A stretch of DNA of 64,000 nt, taken from assembly GCA_046350375.1 (NCBI GenBank), contig JAXMAO010000002.1, positions 434,001 to 498,000 of the forward strand, given 5' to 3'. How positions within the stretch are numbered: position 1 is the first letter of the stretch; the number at the start of each line of letters is the position of its first letter. Below, piece after piece: positions 61,518 through 64,000 of this stretch. Source of the stretch: JAXMAO01 sp046350375 (lineage in GTDB: Bacteria > Planctomycetota > Phycisphaerae > UBA1845 > UTPLA1). The position numbers were made by a program, and so were the translations under genes. The notes beneath the pieces were generated by a model that did no database searches, was not told the DNA's origin, and saw nothing but the letters and a program-made list of their open reading frames with translations.

Positions 61518-62465
61518 ATGCAACTGATCGGCCTGATCCTGATGGGCGTGTTCGCGGCCGGAATGGTCGTCTACTCGCTGATGCCGTCGCGCGGCGAGAA
61601 GGAGTCGGCCGTCGAGCGGCGCGTCGCCGGCGTCGCGAAGGAGAAAGACCCCGCCAGCATCCGCACCCGCGCGAAAGAGGCGGCACTGTCCGCCGTCCTC
61701 GAGCGCGCCGCGCCGCTGCTGTCGCGTCCGGTCATGCCCAAATCCGACGCCGAGCAGCACAACCTGCGCGCCAAGCTCACCAACGCCGGCTTCCGCCGCG
61801 AGTCGGCCCCGCTCATCTTCCTGGCCGCCAAGATGGTCCTGGCGATCATCGCCGGCGCCGTCACGCTTTCGATCGAGGCGTCGATCGGCGATCCGCTGGT
61901 GCACATGCTCGGGCGCGCGGCCTTTGCGGCCGGCCTGGGGTTCATGCTGCCGAACCTGTGGCTGTGGTGGACGATCCGCAAGCGCTCCGACGCCATTCGC
62001 CGCGGGCTGCCCGATTCGCTCGACCTGATGGTGGTCTCGGTCGAGGCCGGCCTGGGGCTCGACGCGGCGCTGCAGCGCGTCGGCGACGAGATGCGCCACG
62101 TCTATTCGCAGTTGTCCGATGAGTTCCAGATCGCCACGGTCGAAACGCAGATGGGCGTGCCGCGCGCCGAGGCGCTCACGCGCATGGCCGAGCGCACCGC
62201 CGTGCAGGAGATGAAGGCGCTGGTCGCCGTTGTGGGCCAGGCCGAGCGGCTGGGCACGTCGGTCTCCAAGGCGCTGCGCAACCAGGCCGACTCGCTGCGC
62301 ACCAAGCGCCGCCAGAAGGCCGAGGAGCGCGCCCAGAAGACCGCGGTCAAGCTCATGCTGCCGCTGATTCTGTTTATCTTTCCGGCGATTCTGATCGTGC
62401 TGGGCGGACCGGCGGGCATCAAGCTCGCCCAGACCATGTCGAACGGCGGACAGCTCAATCCCTGA
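61518..62465 (+). CDS. tadC: Tad/Flp inner-membrane protein TadC
   Basis: 315 residues with helices near the N-terminus (LIGLILMGVFAAGMVVYSLM), at about 95-150, and at the C-terminus. The F domain is GLPDSLDLMVVSVEAGLGLDAALQRVGDEMRHVYSQLSDEFQIATVETQMGVPRAEALTRMA. It pairs with TadB to form the pilus platform. The gene begins 19 bases after tadB and its last 11 bases overlap the convergent J-domain gene. No clear terminator follows. Confidence 0.93.
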   Translation: MQLIGLILMGVFAAGMVVYSLMPSRGEKESAVERRVAGVAKEKDPASIRTRAKEAALSAVLERAAPLLSRPVMPKSDAEQHNLRAKLTNAGFRRESAPLIFLAAKMVLAIIAGAVTLSIEASIGDPLVHMLGRAAFAAGLGFMLPNLWLWWTIRKRSDAIRRGLPDSLDLMVVSVEAGLGLDAALQRVGDEMRHVYSQLSDEFQIATVETQMGVPRAEALTRMAERTAVQEMKALVAVVGQAERLGTSVSKALRNQADSLRTKRRQKAEERAQKTAVKLMLPLILFIFPAILIVLGGPAGIKLAQTMSNGGQLNP

Positions 62466-63018
62466 TTCGCCGCCGCGACCGCCGCGCGGGGGCCACCTCG
62501 ATCACGTCGGCCTTGGCGACGAAATAGCCCAGCACCCCCAGCGACGCCACCATGCACCCCGCCGCGGCCCAGCCCTCCGCGTAATGCCCGCTGCCGGCAA
62601 ATCGCACCATCAGCAGCACGCTCAACGCCTGCAGCGCAATCACCGAGAAGCAGCGCATCGTGGTGTAAATCGGCGCCGGCAGCAGCCGCCGACGGGCCGA
62701 CAGCAGGCACTCGGCGCAGTAGTTGCGATGGTCCATCCCGCGGAACAGCTGCTCCGGCCGGCCGCAGCGGCAGCAGCAGCCGACCAGCGACTTCACCCGG
62801 CCGCGCAGCCGATCGAGCGTGGCGATGGTGCGGTAGGCCTCGGTGATGCGCGAGAACTCGCTGCGGGCGGCCGCGTCGTCGCCGGCGATGTCGGGGTGGT
62901 GCCGGAAGGCCAGACGCCGATAGGCCGCCTGCACCTCGCGGTGCGTGGCGGTGTGCGGCAGGCCGAGGATGCCGTAGCACGCCTCGGGCGTGGGAGCTCG
63001 ACGTTCGCTTCTTTCCAC
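62455..63018 (-). CDS. J-domain membrane protein with zinc ribbon
   Basis: 187 residues. Residues about 10-65 are a J domain: CYGILGLPHTATHREVQAAYRRLAFRHHPDIAGDD, with the HPD tripeptide that stimulates DnaK. Next is a four-cysteine zinc site, CCCRCGRPEQLFRGMDHRNYCAEC, then two membrane helices (MRCFSVIALQALSVLLMVRF; AAGCMVASLGVLGYFVAK). It likely recruits Hsp70 to a membrane site. The start chosen is GTG at 63018: AGAAGG is 7 bases upstream, and the promoter at 63044-63072 predicts a transcript start near 63037, downstream of the in-frame ATG at 63045. The 3' end overlaps tadC by 11 bases. Confidence 0.82.
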   Translation of the reverse strand: MERSERRAPTPEACYGILGLPHTATHREVQAAYRRLAFRHHPDIAGDDAAARSEFSRITEAYRTIATLDRLRGRVKSLVGCCCRCGRPEQLFRGMDHRNYCAECLLSARRRLLPAPIYTTMRCFSVIALQALSVLLMVRFAGSGHYAEGWAAAGCMVASLGVLGYFVAKADVIEVAPARRSRRRIRD

Positions 63019-63043
63019 CGGCGGACCTTCTGGCGAAAGCGGC

Positions 63044-63072
63044 ATTCTACCGCGCGGCGCGCGATTTCCCAA
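63044..63072 (-). promoter_or_regulatory. Sigma-70-type promoter for the J-domain gene
   Basis: On the minus strand TTGGGA (63067-63072), 17 bases, TAGAAT (63044-63049). It closely matches the TTGGGA/TATACT promoter of the acyl-CoA dehydrogenase gene. Confidence 0.65.
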
Positions 63073-63133
63073 GCGGCGCCGCGCCGTCCCGGCACGGCTT
63101 GTCCGTCGAGCCACTTCGGGGCCGCTCAAACGA

Positions 63134-63574
63134 TCATGGCGTGTCGTACGTCTTGTGGGCCAGGTGTTGAGGAAGCGGTGTGACGGCCGGCAAAGCGCGG
63201 TCGCCGGCCGGCGTCATCAAGGGCTGCTCTGACTGTACGTAGTGCAGGAAGAAGGCCCAGCGGCCGCGCGCCGCGTCAAGCCGTTCCTCATCGTATGCGA
63301 CTTGCCAACTGCTGCCGTCGACGCCGGGGATGGCCTGCGTGACTCGGGACCAATCGACTTTCGTATCGGCGGGGCTTACCTCAATCTCGATCAATCGCAG
63401 GCCGTCGAACTGCTCGCGGGTGTGCTTGCGGGCCCGTTCAAGGTCGCGACCACTGAGACCACTGCCCCACATGAGTTCCATCGCGCTTTCGAACTCTTCG
63501 TCGGAGCATTCGACGCGATGAACACCGATCACCCGGATGTCAATGGCAGTGTGAATCCCGCAGCTCCCGAGCAT
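63134..63574 (-). CDS. Hypothetical protein
   Basis: 146 residues, starting MLGSCGIHTAIDIRVIGVHRVECSDEEFESAMELMWGSGL. It is charged and soluble, with no signal peptide or membrane segment and no family I recognise. The pattern VHRVECSDEEFESAMEL and GLRLIEIEV suggests a small alpha/beta fold. The start lacks a Shine-Dalgarno; the frame continues upstream to 63706 but that part looks unlike coding sequence. It lies upstream of the J-domain gene, on the same strand, and could share regulation. Lower confidence because nothing confirms expression. Confidence 0.55.
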   Translation of the reverse strand: MLGSCGIHTAIDIRVIGVHRVECSDEEFESAMELMWGSGLSGRDLERARKHTREQFDGLRLIEIEVSPADTKVDWSRVTQAIPGVDGSSWQVAYDEERLDAARGRWAFFLHYVQSEQPLMTPAGDRALPAVTPLPQHLAHKTYDTP

Positions 63575-63749
63575 GTTGACCGGTCCGGCCCGCAGCTGGG
63601 CGCGGCCTGTCACGCCGCCATTGTACCCATCCAGCGCGACGAGTCGCCGCCCGGGCGCAGCTCGGCCGGTCGTGCGGAACGCAATACCCGGCCCGCGCGC
63701 ACGCAACCCGGCGAACCAGGCGGACGTTTCCTTAGGCGTATGGCCTCGC

Positions 63750-63755
63750 TATACT
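63750..63755 (+). promoter_or_regulatory. -10 element before tRNA-Phe
   Basis: TATACT 44 bases before the tRNA. The expected -35 (TTTCCT at 17 bases) is poor. Confidence 0.4.
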
Positions 63756-63799
63756 GCCCCGCCTGTCGACGTCGAGGACTGCCAGTCCGCGTCGTATCC

Positions 63800-63872
<73 letters not shown>

Positions 63873-63887
63873 GTTTCACGTCCCCAG

Positions 63888-63960
63888 GCCACCGTAGCTC
63901 AGTTGGTAGAGCAGCGGTTTTGTAAACCGCAGGTCATCGGTTCGAGTCCGATCGGTGGCT
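63888..63960 (+). tRNA. tRNA-Thr (TGT)
   Basis: Acceptor GCCACCG (63888-63894) with CGGTGGC (63953-63959); discriminator T at 63960. Anticodon stem GCGGT/ACCGC frames TTTGTAA, anticodon TGT. It is 15 bases after tRNA-Phe and probably in one transcript with it. CCA is not encoded. Confidence 0.96.
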
Positions 63961-64000
63961 GTCGCGCCGGGGCGCGCGGCTGCTCGGTGTCATGTCGCTC

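Overview
The window reads as one chromosomal stretch of a GC-rich planctomycete, probably of the Phycisphaerae type. The basis is the gene content: a prepilin-type protein ending in an H-X9-DG tail, secreted proteins with dockerin-like calcium repeats, two PEP-CTERM proteins, a thrombospondin type 3 repeat protein, many lipoproteins, and several small proteins that I recognise only as planctomycete-type families. Genus and species cannot be told. No insertion sequence, prophage, CRISPR array or rRNA is visible.

Layout. 0-6.2 kb: three exported proteins on the minus strand (DUF4139 protein, large dockerin-repeat protein, H-X9-DG prepilin-like protein). 6.6-16.5 kb: a coiled-coil membrane protein, an ASCH-domain protein, MnmE, a lipoprotein, an aquaporin-family channel, a cupredoxin plus di-haem peroxidase pair, a membrane protein and UvrC. 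16.6-17.05 kb: a self-contained unit with a consensus sigma-54 promoter, a 65-residue peptide gene and a strong terminator. 17-28.6 kb: a GH113-like glycosidase and phosphodiesterase operon, small lipoproteins, an RlmI-like methyltransferase, two PEP-CTERM proteins, a glutaryl-CoA-type acyl-CoA dehydrogenase, an orphan HicB-like protein and a nucleotidyltransferase. 28.6-38 kb: a TSP3 protein, a membrane-anchored glycosyltransferase, tRNA-His, groES-groEL behind a second consensus sigma-54 promoter, an S74-like lipoprotein, a second dockerin protein and a site-2 protease. 38-50.8 kb: a MarR-GNAT fusion, an Fpg/Nei glycosylase, a methyltransferase, an RDD protein cluster, a DedA protein, parB with two parS-like sites, a phosphotransferase, a PDZ protein and a class D beta-lactamase. 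51.4-62.5 kb: a Tad/Flp pilus locus in one direction (flp, prepilin peptidase, tadE-like, cpaB, cpaC, VWA/tadG-like, cpaE, cpaF, tadB, tadC). 62.4-64 kb: a J-domain membrane protein, a hypothetical protein, tRNA-Phe and tRNA-Thr.

How the genes work together. The Tad locus holds the parts of a type IVc secretion machine for Flp pili: pilin, processing peptidase, secretin, motor ATPase and two platform proteins. tadD and tadF homologues are not seen. The cupredoxin and peroxidase genes form a likely periplasmic redox pair. parB with its parS sites suggests that this part of the chromosome is near the replication origin. The most notable regulatory signal is the pair of consensus -24/-12 sites, one before groESL and one before the tiny peptide gene. 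Start codons were chosen by Shine-Dalgarno spacing and signal-peptide position, so several differ from the longest open frame. All functions are inferred by reading motifs; no database search was run.
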